Shown here piece after piece: positions 8,991 to 17,146 of a stretch of DNA of 47,372 bases. The stretch comes from Streptomyces prunicolor NBRC 13075. GTDB lineage: Bacteria > Actinomycetota > Actinomycetes > Streptomycetales > Streptomycetaceae. Each line of letters begins with the position of its first letter. The stretch's first letter is position 1. Position numbers and translations under genes: made by a program. Under the pieces are notes generated by a model that saw only the letters and a list, made by a program, of their open reading frames with translations, searched no databases and was not told the DNA's origin. The DNA lies in contig NZ_BARF01000139.1 of NCBI RefSeq assembly GCF_000367365.1, positions 1 to 47,372 of the forward strand, given 5' to 3'.

Positions 8991-9950
8991 GTGCAGCGCT
9001 GGCGTGGCTTGGAGGACATCCCTGAGGACTGGGGGCGCAGTGTCGTCACCATCGGTTCTTATGACGGGGTCCACCGCGGGCACCAGCTGATCATCCGGCA
9101 TGCCGTGGAGCGCGCCCGTGAGCTGGGCGTTCCCTCGGTCGTCGTCACCTTCGACCCGCACCCCAGCGAGGTCGTGCGCCCGGGCAGCCACCCGCCGCTG
9201 CTCGCCCCGCACCACCGCCGCGCCGAACTGATGGCCGAGCTGGGGGTGGACGCGGCGCTGATCCTGCCGTTCACCAAAGAGTTCTCGAAGCTGTCCCCGG
9301 CCGACTTCGTGGTCAAGGTCCTGGTGGACAAGCTGCACGCGAAGGCGGTCGTCGAGGGCCCCAACTTCCGCTTCGGCCACAAGGCCGCGGGCAATGTGGC
9401 CTTTCTGATCGAGCAGGGCAGGACATACGACTTCGAGGTAGAGGTGGTGGATCTTTACGTGAGCGGTGCGGCGGGCGGCGGCGAGCCCTTCTCCTCCACA
9501 CTGACCAGACGCCTGGTCGCCGAGGGCGACGTCGAGGGCGCCCGCGAGATTCTCGGCCGCCCGCACCGGGTGGAGGGCGTCGTCGTGCGCGGCGCCCAGC
9601 GCGGTCGCGAAATGGGCTTCCCGACGGCCAACGTCGAGACCCTGCCCCACACGGCGATCCCGGCGGACGGCGTCTACGCCGGTTACCTCCACGTCGAGGG
9701 CGAGGCCATGCCGGCCGCGATCTCCGTCGGCACGAACCCGCAGTTCGACGGCACCGAGCGCACGGTGGAGGCGTACGCGATCGACCGCGTCGGCCTCGAC
9801 CTGTACGGCCTGCACGTCGCCGTCGACTTCCTCGCGTTCGTGCGCGGCCAGGCGAAGTTCGACTCGCTGGAGGGCCTGCTGGAGCAGATCGCCCAGGACG
9901 TGAAGCGATGCAGGGAACTGATCTCGGCGGATACCGGGGATGCCGGGTAG
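8991..9950 (+). CDS. ribF: Bifunctional riboflavin kinase / FAD synthetase
   Basis: RibF phosphorylates riboflavin to FMN and adenylylates FMN to FAD. The 319-residue product starts at GTG 8991, preceded by GAGGAGCGG. The N-terminal FAD synthetase domain shows the nucleotidyltransferase motif GSYDGVHRGHQ (about residues 22-32). The C-terminal riboflavin kinase domain shows GRPHRVEGVVVRGAQRGRE and GFPTANVE, where the PTAN motif binds substrate and Mg-ATP. The length is standard. A strong bidirectional terminator follows and separates ribF from the converging ESX genes. The upstream 139-base gap contains a 7-bp inverted repeat (AGACCTG at 8924-8930, CAGGTCT at 8949-8955) that could be regulatory. 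Confidence 0.97.
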   Translation: MQRWRGLEDIPEDWGRSVVTIGSYDGVHRGHQLIIRHAVERARELGVPSVVVTFDPHPSEVVRPGSHPPLLAPHHRRAELMAELGVDAALILPFTKEFSKLSPADFVVKVLVDKLHAKAVVEGPNFRFGHKAAGNVAFLIEQGRTYDFEVEVVDLYVSGAAGGGEPFSSTLTRRLVAEGDVEGAREILGRPHRVEGVVVRGAQRGREMGFPTANVETLPHTAIPADGVYAGYLHVEGEAMPAAISVGTNPQFDGTERTVEAYAIDRVGLDLYGLHVAVDFLAFVRGQAKFDSLEGLLEQIAQDVKRCRELISADTGDAG

Positions 9951-9968
9951 CTGTTCTTCTTTCTACGA

Positions 9969-10012
9969 CGCGAAGGGCGGCCGGTGCTTGTGAGCACCGG
10001 CCGCCCTTCGCG
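9969..10012. terminator. 20-bp bidirectional terminator between ribF and the MinD-like gene
   Basis: The arms 9969-9988 and 9993-10012 pair perfectly over 20 bp around the loop TGTG. It lies 18 bases after the ribF stop and 14 bases beyond the end of the convergent MinD-like gene, so it can end both transcripts. Confidence 0.92.
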
Positions 10013-10026
10013 TTCGGCGGTGGGGA

Positions 10027-12987
10027 TTACTGCTGCGGGGGTGCGGGCGGGGGCGGGGGCGGGGTCTGACCGGGCTGTGCGTGGCCGGGGTGCTGCGGGT
10101 ACGGCTGGGCCTGCTGCTGCCCCGGGTGCTGCGGGTAGGGCGGTGCGGGCTGCTGCGCCGGGGGCTGACCCTGCTGGGGGTAGGGCTGCTGACCGTACGG
10201 CTGTCCGGGCTGGGGCTGTTGCGGGTACTGGCCGGGCTGCCCGGGGTACGGCTGGCCGGGCCCGGGTTGGCCGGGCTGCGGGCCCGGGTACGGCGGCTGC
10301 TGTCCCGCGTAGCCCTGCTGTCCCGCGTAGCCCTGCTGGCCCGGCATCGGCGGGGCCGCCACCGGCGGCGGGTTGCCGTCGCTCGTCCACAGGCCGTGCA
10401 TCTGCTGGTGCCGGACGAAGTCCTCGGCGACCAGTGCCGCGAGGTTGAAGTACGACTCCCGGACCTTCGGCCGCATCATGTCGAGGTCGACCTCCGCACC
10501 GGCGGCGAGATGCTCGTCGAACGGCACGACCACGACACCCCGGCAGCGCGTCTCGAAGTGGCTGACGATGTCCTCCACCTTGATGGTCTTACCGGTCTCG
10601 CGGACACCGGAGATGACCGTGAGCGAGCGCGAGACCAGGTCCGCGTACCCGTGCGCCGACAGCCAGTCCAGCGTCGTACTCGCGCTGCTCGCACCGTCCA
10701 CGGACGGCGTCGAGATGATGATGAGCTGGTCGGCGAGGTCGAGCACACCGCGCATCGCGCTGTAGAGCAGACCGGTGCCGGAGTCGGTGAGGATGATCGG
10801 GTACTGCTTGCCCAGCACGTCCAGCGCGCGCCGGTAGTCCTCGTCGTTGAACGTGGTGGAGACGGCCGGGTCGACGTCGTTGGCGATGATCTCCAGACCG
10901 GAGGCCGCCTGGGACGTGAACCGGCGGATGTCCATGTACGAGTTGAGGTACGGGATCGCCTGGACCAGGTCGCGGATGGTGGCGCCGGTCTCGCGGCGCA
11001 CGCGGCGGCCGAGGGTGCCGGCGTCCGGGTTGGCGTCGATCGCGAGGATCTTGTCCTGGCGCTCGGTGGCGAGCGTGGAGCCGAGCGCGGTGGTCGTCGT
11101 GGTCTTGCCGACACCGCCCTTGAGGCTGATCACCGCGATCCGGTAGCAGGACAGCACCGGCGTGCGGATCAGCTCCAACTTCCGCTGCCGCTCGGCCTCT
11201 TCCTTCTTGCCGCCGATCTTGAACCGCGAGGGCGCGGCACCGGGCCGACCGCTCTTCGCCTTCTGCTTCTTGTTGTTGAGCAGCCGGTCCGACGACAGCT
11301 CCACGGCGGCGGTGTAACCCAGCGGCGCGGCACCGGGGTTGGTCGGCTGCCGCTGGTCGTGCTGAATGGGCTGGGGCCAGGCGGCGCCGGTGCGGGGGTC
11401 GACCGGGGGCTGGGTGGGCGGCGGCGCCTGCGGCTGGGGTGCCTGCGGGGGCTGCGGTGCGTCGGGCTGGGCCTGCTGTGCGGGCGCGGGGGGCGCCGGG
11501 GGGAAGCCGTAGCCGCTCTGGGGGTGGGGCTGGCCCTGTTGTGCCGGCGCAGGGGGGAAGCCGTAACCGCCTTGCTGGTTCGGCGCGTTGGGGGCGGGCT
11601 GGGGCTGGGCCTGCTGTGCCGGTGGCGGCGGGAAGCCGTAGCCGCCCTGGGTGTTCGGCGCCGGCGGTGCGTTCCAGGCGGCCGGCGCGGGTTGCGGTGC
11701 CTGCGGCTGGAACGGGGGCTGCTGCTGCGGCGGCAACGGCGGCTGGGCCGGGGGCGCTACGGGCTGTTGCGGTACGGGTGGCACGGGCGGCGGGGGCGCC
11801 ATAGCGTCCAACGGCACGGGCTGCGGCGGTACTTGGGGGTGAGGCTGGCCCTGCCCCTGGCCTTGCGGCTGAGGCTGTGCCGGCCAGTGGTCGGCCGGGG
11901 CCGGGGCGGCGGGCTGGTACGAGGGCGGCAACGGCGGGACACCGCTCTGCGGGGCCGGCGGCGGAGTCCAGGCGGGAGGGGCTTCCTGTACGTCGCCGGG
12001 GGCACCGGTGGCCGGGGCGTCACCCTGAGGGACCTGAGGGGCCTGAGGGGAGTCGGCCTCGGGCGGTGTGGGCGCTGTGGCGTCGGCGTTGCTCGGCTCG
12101 TGCTCCGGAGCGCCGGCCAGGTCACCAGCTGCGTCGTCGGTCGTGTCGCTCGCCGTGTCATCCGCCTGGGCGTCGGTCTGGGCGGCGCTGGGGTCCGTGT
12201 CGGGGGATGCCGTGGACGCGGAGGCGTCGCCGGTGCTCTCGCCTTCGGCGGGGTTCGCGGAAGCAGAGGAGTCCTCGGTGTCCGTGTCGGCGACCGGTGC
12301 GTCCTCGTCCTGGATGCTCACCTCGGCGGCATCGGTGCCCTCGGTGACACCGGCATCCGGCACCTCGGGCTCGAACTCCGGTTCCCCGGAGCCTGATTCG
12401 GCGTCACCGGCACCGACACCAGTACCGGCACTGGCACTGGCACCGGCATCCGAGCCTTCGGCGCCTTCCACGGAACCTTCGTCACCCACGGAACCCTCGG
12501 CCGGAGCCGGAGCCGCCGGGGTTTCCGCGTTGGCCTGGTCCGTGTCGCCGTGCTCCGGCGTGCTGTCCGGCCCCGCACCCCGTTCCGTGATCTCCCGCTT
12601 CAGGGCGGCGGAAGAGATCCGCATCGTCGCGCCGCTCACGAGGTCGCCGTTCTCGGAGTCCTCCTCGGCCGGGACCGCGGGCGGCGGAACCGTGGCCGAC
12701 GGTGCCCAGCCGGGCTGGAAACCGGAGTTGTCCGGCAGCACAGGCACCGTGAACGACGGTCCGACCGGAGGCGCCGGGGGCGGTGTCGCCGTACCGTTCG
12801 CCGGAGTCGGAGGCGGCGAGGCCTGCGCGGAAGCGCCCGACGCGCCGGACGAGTTCTGCGTGTACCAGGCCGGCGGCGCGTAGTCGATCGTGAACTCGCC
12901 CGTCATCTCGATGGCGGACTCGTCGTCGGGCTGGTCATCGCCGGGCGTGGCCCAGCCCCCGCGGATCCCGTCCCGATCGCTGCTCAC
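10027..12987 (-). CDS. Proline-rich MinD/ParA-like ATPase of the ESX locus (EspI-like)
   Basis: The 986-residue protein starts at GTG 12987 with a strong GGAGGAATT ribosome-binding site. Residues 1-560 are an acidic Ser/Ala/Glu segment followed by Pro/Gln/Ala-rich low complexity. Residues about 610-880 are a MinD/ParA ATPase with the deviant Walker A KGGVGKTTTT near 622-631, IDANPDAGTLGRR (switch-like) and ILTDSGTG. The last 90 residues are Gln/Pro/Gly/Tyr repeats such as GQQGYAGQQ. A proline-rich N-terminus joined to a MinD-like ATPase is the layout of mycobacterial EspI, which modulates ESX-1 in response to energy state, so a regulatory or positioning role in type VII secretion is inferred. 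It is the outermost reverse gene of the locus, downstream of eccE and the 238-aa gene. Confidence 0.85.
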   Translation of the reverse strand: MSSDRDGIRGGWATPGDDQPDDESAIEMTGEFTIDYAPPAWYTQNSSGASGASAQASPPPTPANGTATPPPAPPVGPSFTVPVLPDNSGFQPGWAPSATVPPPAVPAEEDSENGDLVSGATMRISSAALKREITERGAGPDSTPEHGDTDQANAETPAAPAPAEGSVGDEGSVEGAEGSDAGASASAGTGVGAGDAESGSGEPEFEPEVPDAGVTEGTDAAEVSIQDEDAPVADTDTEDSSASANPAEGESTGDASASTASPDTDPSAAQTDAQADDTASDTTDDAAGDLAGAPEHEPSNADATAPTPPEADSPQAPQVPQGDAPATGAPGDVQEAPPAWTPPPAPQSGVPPLPPSYQPAAPAPADHWPAQPQPQGQGQGQPHPQVPPQPVPLDAMAPPPPVPPVPQQPVAPPAQPPLPPQQQPPFQPQAPQPAPAAWNAPPAPNTQGGYGFPPPPAQQAQPQPAPNAPNQQGGYGFPPAPAQQGQPHPQSGYGFPPAPPAPAQQAQPDAPQPPQAPQPQAPPPTQPPVDPRTGAAWPQPIQHDQRQPTNPGAAPLGYTAAVELSSDRLLNNKKQKAKSGRPGAAPSRFKIGGKKEEAERQRKLELIRTPVLSCYRIAVISLKGGVGKTTTTTALGSTLATERQDKILAIDANPDAGTLGRRVRRETGATIRDLVQAIPYLNSYMDIRRFTSQAASGLEIIANDVDPAVSTTFNDEDYRRALDVLGKQYPIILTDSGTGLLYSAMRGVLDLADQLIIISTPSVDGASSASTTLDWLSAHGYADLVSRSLTVISGVRETGKTIKVEDIVSHFETRCRGVVVVPFDEHLAAGAEVDLDMMRPKVRESYFNLAALVAEDFVRHQQMHGLWTSDGNPPPVAAPPMPGQQGYAGQQGYAGQQPPYPGPQPGQPGPGQPYPGQPGQYPQQPQPGQPYGQQPYPQQGQPPAQQPAPPYPQHPGQQQAQPYPQHPGHAQPGQTPPPPPPAPPQQ

Positions 12988-13367
12988 AATTCCTCCTGGT
13001 GTGGTCGAGCACCCTCATGTCGTGCTGGGGCGACCGCTCGTGTCGTACGGGCCCGGTCCGCCGAAAGCGTCGGGAACGGTCGGTCGGCGGCCCGAATCGA
13101 TCGGATCCGCCCGGCCCGTCCCCCGAAGCGCTGCCGGTCCGGCCGCGGGCCCTGACGCGGCGCCCGGTCCCAGCCTAATCACCACAAGCAACCTCACGGC
13201 AGGCCCGTCCACCTCTCCGCGTCCGTCCAACGCGCCACATGACGCCCGGAACCGGCACATGTGCCCACCGCCCCGTTGCGCAAAACGGGAGATAGTGGCG
13301 CGCATCCGCTGGGGAAGAAGGGGCGAAACGGGCTGAATCACTCAACTTCGGTCGGTGGTCCGCCGGT
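12988..13367. other. Gap between MinD-like gene and 238-aa gene
   Basis: This is 380 bases without a convincing coding region. It should hold the promoter and leader of the reverse MinD-like gene, whose ribosome-binding site abuts 12987. I could not pick a -35/-10 pair with good spacing. Several GC-rich short palindromes occur, none long enough to call a terminator. Confidence 0.5.
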
Positions 13368-14084
13368 TCAGTCCATCCTGCGTGGTGTACCCAACAATCC
13401 GATCTCGGCATCCGTGGGCTGGGTCATCACATACTGCCGGTCGCGGTCGCCGCACCAGAGCGTGACGCCGTCGGGGAGCGTGGGCAGGGAGTCGACGTCG
13501 GCCCGGGGGAGCGCCATGGCGCGGCCCAGCTCCGCCGCCTCGTCCGGCGAGATCCGCTGCACCCCGACGAGCCGCGCCTGCCGTATGAGCCGAGGCGCGA
13601 CGGGACTGAGATACGGCAGCAGGGTCAGCACCGACTGCCAGGGCCCGGACACCACCCGCCCGCGCGGTGGCCGCATGCCGCAGTCCCGCACCACGAGCAC
13701 GGGTGTGCCCGCCGAGGCACCCTGCGGCTGGACGCGGCCCACGTCGTACACCGCCAGGCCGTTCTGTCCGCCGCCCATGGCGTGGACCATCTGCATCCAG
13801 GCCTGCGGGCGGCCGGTCTCCACGGCGACGCGCGCACCGGTGGCCGCCGCTCTGAGGGCGATGACCTGCGCGGTCCACAGCCCGCCGATGAGGACGACGT
13901 CGTACGGAGTGGGCCGGTTGAGGCCCAGCACCGCGGGCTGTCCCTCGGTGTCGACGCCGATCACGACGCCGTCGTCCCCGATGGGCAGCGCGAGCGCGTC
14001 CACCTGCTCGGGGGAGAGCACATGCCGTCCGTGGCGGGGACCGATCAGGCCGAGGCCGCTGCGCAGCATCGTCAGCGCGGTCAT
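13368..14084 (-). CDS. ESX-associated protein of unknown function (238 aa)
   Basis: The product is 238 residues, starting at ATG 14084 inside the stop of eccE (ATGA overlap, four bases), which indicates translational coupling. It begins MTALTMLRSGLGLIGPRHG and has no transmembrane segment or signal peptide. The middle part (VIGVDTEGQPAVLGLNRPTPYDVVLIGG, described here in pieces: IGVDTEGQPAVLGL, then YDVVLIGG) has the look of a nucleotide-binding or FHA-like alpha/beta fold, but no motif is decisive. A C-terminal stretch contains LWCGDRDRQYVMTQPTDAE. I do not recognise the family. Coupling to eccE suggests that it works at the cytosolic face of the ESX complex. Confidence 0.8.
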   Translation of the reverse strand: MTALTMLRSGLGLIGPRHGRHVLSPEQVDALALPIGDDGVVIGVDTEGQPAVLGLNRPTPYDVVLIGGLWTAQVIALRAAATGARVAVETGRPQAWMQMVHAMGGGQNGLAVYDVGRVQPQGASAGTPVLVVRDCGMRPPRGRVVSGPWQSVLTLLPYLSPVAPRLIRQARLVGVQRISPDEAAELGRAMALPRADVDSLPTLPDGVTLWCGDRDRQYVMTQPTDAEIGLLGTPRRMD

Positions 14085-15418
14085 CGGGCACCTCCGAGGG
14101 GCAGGGTGGCGAGCACACCCGGGAGCTGCTCGCGGTCGAGGCGGGCCAATGCCAGGCCGGTGTGCCGTGCCGCGCCCTCCAACGCGCGCCGTGCCGCGAC
14201 CAGTTCGTCGTCGCTGCGGCCCGTCACCCGCAGGTGCCCGCACATCGACACCTCCTGGCGCTCCCCGCGCGCGAGCGTGAGGCTGAACGTCGTGGCGAGC
14301 GCCGGGGTGGCCGTGAGCAGGGCGATCAGCTGGGGCAACGACGGGCCGCGACCGCCCAGTTGGGGCCAGCGGCGGATCCAGTACGTCGTGTGTCTGCGGT
14401 TGTCGCAGCGCCAGCTCCGGCTGGACTCCTCGGTCCGGCGCTCCCGTGTGTCGGTCCGTCCGGCCTCCGCCGTCACCAGGGGGTTGGCGCAGGCGGAGGT
14501 GGCGAGGGCGGCGGTCAGCTCCTCCTCGTTCAGGATCGTCGTGCGGAAGCCGGCACCGGTGAGGCGGCTCGCGAGATGGTCGGCGACGCGCACGACGCAC
14601 TTCTGCGCTCCGGTGAGGCCGCCGCCTCGCGCGGCCACGGCCTCCAGGCACTGCTCGGGGTCGAGCTTCAGTGCGATCCAGGTGATGCGCACCGCCGGGG
14701 CGCCGGTCTGCTCCTGCAGCGGCGCGTAGTTGGTGACGGCCACCGAGTGCTGGGGCAGGTGCAGCGCGGGCGCGGGCTGGGTGTGCAGCACGAGCTGCGC
14801 CGACTCCAGCCGGATACCGTCCACTTCGAGCGCGTCCCGCACCAGCGAGAGCGGCAGCGGCTGCCGGTTCCGGTCGGCCCGCAGCGCGGTGACATCGGCC
14901 TCGACCTGTACGACGGCGGTCACGAAGGTGCCGTCCCCGATCAGCCCGATCGGACGCCGGTCCCGGCCGCCGTACGAGTAGGTCCGCAGGGTCGGGTCGC
15001 ACTCGACGGTCGGTGCGAGACCGGGCTCGGTGCCCGGCGGTGTCTCCGTGTTCGCGGCGCTCTTCTGCCGCGCCCGCAACGCCCGCGCGGTGCCCATCCA
15101 TTCGGGCAGGGAGCGGCCGCGCCGCCGGACGAAGGCGAGCAGCACGAGCGCCACGGCGACGACACCCGCCGGCACCAGCGCCATCGGGGCGATCGCCCAG
15201 CCGACGAGGAGGACGGCCGCCGCGAGCTCCAGCAGGACGAGCCGTTGCAACCGGAATGCCCCGCCCTGTCCGCGGCGCGTCCTGAGATGAAGTCCGCCCG
15301 GTCCCTGGGGCGATGCGCCCGCCGCGGACGGCGGCTGCGCGGACCCCGGCCCGGGTGTCCCGGAGCCCCTCGTCCGCGACCGGTCACGAGACCGTGTCCG
15401 CGTTCCGGAAGCCATCAC
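14081..15418 (-). CDS. eccE: Type VII secretion membrane protein EccE
   Basis: EccE is a peripheral membrane-complex component of ESX systems. The 445-residue product starts at GTG 15418 (ATG at 15415 is an equally possible start three bases on), with a GGGGGA-type site upstream. After a disordered Arg/Pro/Gly-rich N-terminus there are two adjacent hydrophobic helices (LVLLELAAAVLLVGWAIA and MALVPAGVVAVALVLLAF), the classic EccE N-terminus. A large cytosolic domain follows with segments such as RTYSYGGRDRRPIGLIGDG. It is transcribed divergently from eccB with a 195-base gap and overlaps the 238-aa gene. EccE is the most variable ESX core part, so the call rests on topology and context. Confidence 0.88.
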   Translation of the reverse strand: MMASGTRTRSRDRSRTRGSGTPGPGSAQPPSAAGASPQGPGGLHLRTRRGQGGAFRLQRLVLLELAAAVLLVGWAIAPMALVPAGVVAVALVLLAFVRRRGRSLPEWMGTARALRARQKSAANTETPPGTEPGLAPTVECDPTLRTYSYGGRDRRPIGLIGDGTFVTAVVQVEADVTALRADRNRQPLPLSLVRDALEVDGIRLESAQLVLHTQPAPALHLPQHSVAVTNYAPLQEQTGAPAVRITWIALKLDPEQCLEAVAARGGGLTGAQKCVVRVADHLASRLTGAGFRTTILNEEELTAALATSACANPLVTAEAGRTDTRERRTEESSRSWRCDNRRHTTYWIRRWPQLGGRGPSLPQLIALLTATPALATTFSLTLARGERQEVSMCGHLRVTGRSDDELVAARRALEGAARHTGLALARLDREQLPGVLATLPLGGAR

Positions 15419-15517
15419 TCCATCCCCCCGTTTTACTCACAACTCACTGCTGTTTCAGCACCACATAGGGCCCCTGAAGGTCCAGGTACCCTACCCGCTC
15501 CACACGTCCCCGCGGAT

Positions 15518-15540
15518 ACCAGGCATAGTAGGTGCCTGGT
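15518..15540. promoter_or_regulatory. Perfect 8-bp inverted repeat between divergent eccE and eccB
   Basis: ACCAGGCA (15518-15525) and TGCCTGGT (15533-15540) are separated by 7 bases. Two full half-sites about 15 bp centre to centre in a 195-base divergent promoter gap are what a dimeric regulator would need. It is not followed by a T run and is not at a gene end, so an operator is likelier than a terminator. Confidence 0.5.
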
Positions 15541-15613
15541 CTGACATCGATGGGCGGGGGACGTCGAACTCCCGAGCGCTGCCCAGGCTGAACACGGGGA
15601 GAGACAGACACAG

Positions 15614-17134
15614 ATGGCATCTCGGCGGGACCAGCTCAACGCCTACACCTTCGCGAAGCGCCGCATGCTGGCGTCCTTCGTGCAGTCGTCCCCGGACGGT
15701 TCGGAGGAGGGGGCACCGCGACCGCTGCGCGGAGTGGTGCCCGGCGTCATCGTGGGCGTGGTCGTCATGGCGGTCTTCGGCGCCTGGGGCATGTTCAAAC
15801 CGACGGCGCCCCAAGGCTGGGCCACCCCCAAGTCGAAGGTGATCATCGCCAGCAAGTCGACCACCCGCTACGTCGTCCTGACGACCGACGGCAAGGCCCA
15901 GCTGCACCCCGTCCTCAACATGGCGTCCGCGAAGCTGCTCCTCAACGCCGGGCAGGGCGAGGTCGTCACCGTCGACGAGTCGGTCCTCGACGGCGGCAAG
16001 ATCCCGCACGGCGTCACCGTCGGCATCCCGTACGCCCCCGACCGGCTGCCCTCGGCGAGCGAGGCGGGCGCCGAGAAGCGCTGGGCGGTGTGCGAGCGCC
16101 CGAGCGCGGGCGGCGGTTCCATCCAGAAGGCGGCGCTGGTCCTCGCCGAGCGCGACATGAAGAAGACCGAGGGCAAGCAGCGGCTGCGGGGCGGAGAGCT
16201 GCTCTACGTGGTGGACCCGGACAAGAACCGCTACGTGGTGGACGCGAGCGGCACGGCGTACCGCGTGGACAAGAGCGACGAGCTGCTGCTGCGCGCGGTC
16301 GTCGGCACCGGCCGCGACCCCGAGCGCGTCTCCCAGGAGTGGCTGGCCACCCTGCACCAGGGCGACCCGATCACCTTCCCGTCCATCGGCTCCACACCCG
16401 GTACGGCCGCCGGCGCCCCGGGCGAGCTGGACGCGTCGGCCAACAGGGCGGGCATGGTGCTCAAGGCGTCCGACGCCAGCGGGGAGCACTACTACGTAGT
16501 GCTTCCCGGCAAGGTCGCGCAGGTCTCCGCCTTCGTCGCCCAACTCCTGCTGTCCAGCAAGGATCTGGCCCCGCTCGGCCAAGCCGGTCACGCCACCGCG
16601 GTGAGCCCGGGCGCGATCACCCCGGAGGGGACCTTCGGCGCCGAACACCGCTGGCCCACCAAGGAACCCACGGCCGTCAACGAGGCCTCGGACGCGTCCG
16701 GCAGCCGCAGCACGATCTGCAATGTCCTACAGAAGGTGGACGGCAAGGGCGTCACCACCCTGACGACCTGGGCGGGCACCGACTTCCCGGCCCCGCTCCC
16801 CACCGACTCCACCAGCGCCTACGTAACGCCCGGCTCCGGGCAGCTCTTCCGCCAGTTCCAGGGCGAGGAGACCAAGGCGGGCCCCGTCTTCCTGGTCACC
16901 GACACGGGGCTGCGTTACGTCCTGCAGTCCAACGCCGACAGCGCCACGAACGACGCGGGCATCGGTACGACGGCCAAGGAACGCCAACAGGAGCAGCAGG
17001 AGGCCGAGCAGGCCCAGATCCGGCTCGGCTACGCCGACGTCGACCCGGCGCCGGTCCCCGCCTCCTGGTCCGAGTTCCTGCCCACGGGTCCCCGTCTGTC
17101 GACGGCGGCGGCACGTCAACCGCAGGGTTCGTAG
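15614..17134 (+). CDS. eccB: Type VII secretion protein EccB
   Basis: EccB is a core ESX membrane protein with a short cytosolic N-terminus, one transmembrane helix and a large extracytoplasmic domain of degenerate repeats. The 506-residue product begins MASRRDQLNAYTFAKRRML; this Q-x-x-A-Y-x-F-x-x-R-R motif is diagnostic of EccB. The helix is at about residues 44-62 (GVVPGVIVGVVVMAVFGAWG, with MFKP after it). Cysteines at ATICNV-type and WAVCERP positions fit the disulfide that stabilises the family fold. The C-terminus ends in a Gln/Glu-rich and then Pro-rich tail. The first mycosin gene begins 12 bases after the stop, so eccB and mycP are co-transcribed. Confidence 0.95.
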   Translation: MASRRDQLNAYTFAKRRMLASFVQSSPDGSEEGAPRPLRGVVPGVIVGVVVMAVFGAWGMFKPTAPQGWATPKSKVIIASKSTTRYVVLTTDGKAQLHPVLNMASAKLLLNAGQGEVVTVDESVLDGGKIPHGVTVGIPYAPDRLPSASEAGAEKRWAVCERPSAGGGSIQKAALVLAERDMKKTEGKQRLRGGELLYVVDPDKNRYVVDASGTAYRVDKSDELLLRAVVGTGRDPERVSQEWLATLHQGDPITFPSIGSTPGTAAGAPGELDASANRAGMVLKASDASGEHYYVVLPGKVAQVSAFVAQLLLSSKDLAPLGQAGHATAVSPGAITPEGTFGAEHRWPTKEPTAVNEASDASGSRSTICNVLQKVDGKGVTTLTTWAGTDFPAPLPTDSTSAYVTPGSGQLFRQFQGEETKAGPVFLVTDTGLRYVLQSNADSATNDAGIGTTAKERQQEQQEAEQAQIRLGYADVDPAPVPASWSEFLPTGPRLSTAAARQPQGS

Positions 17135-17146
17135 GGGGAGTTGGGC

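Noticed and set aside
10081..12396. Long plus-strand open frame opposite the MinD-like gene
   Set aside because: It is composed of Leu/Gly/Arg repeats complementary to Pro/Gln coding; it has no ribosome-binding site, and the reverse strand has a clear ATPase motif and a strong GGAGGA site.
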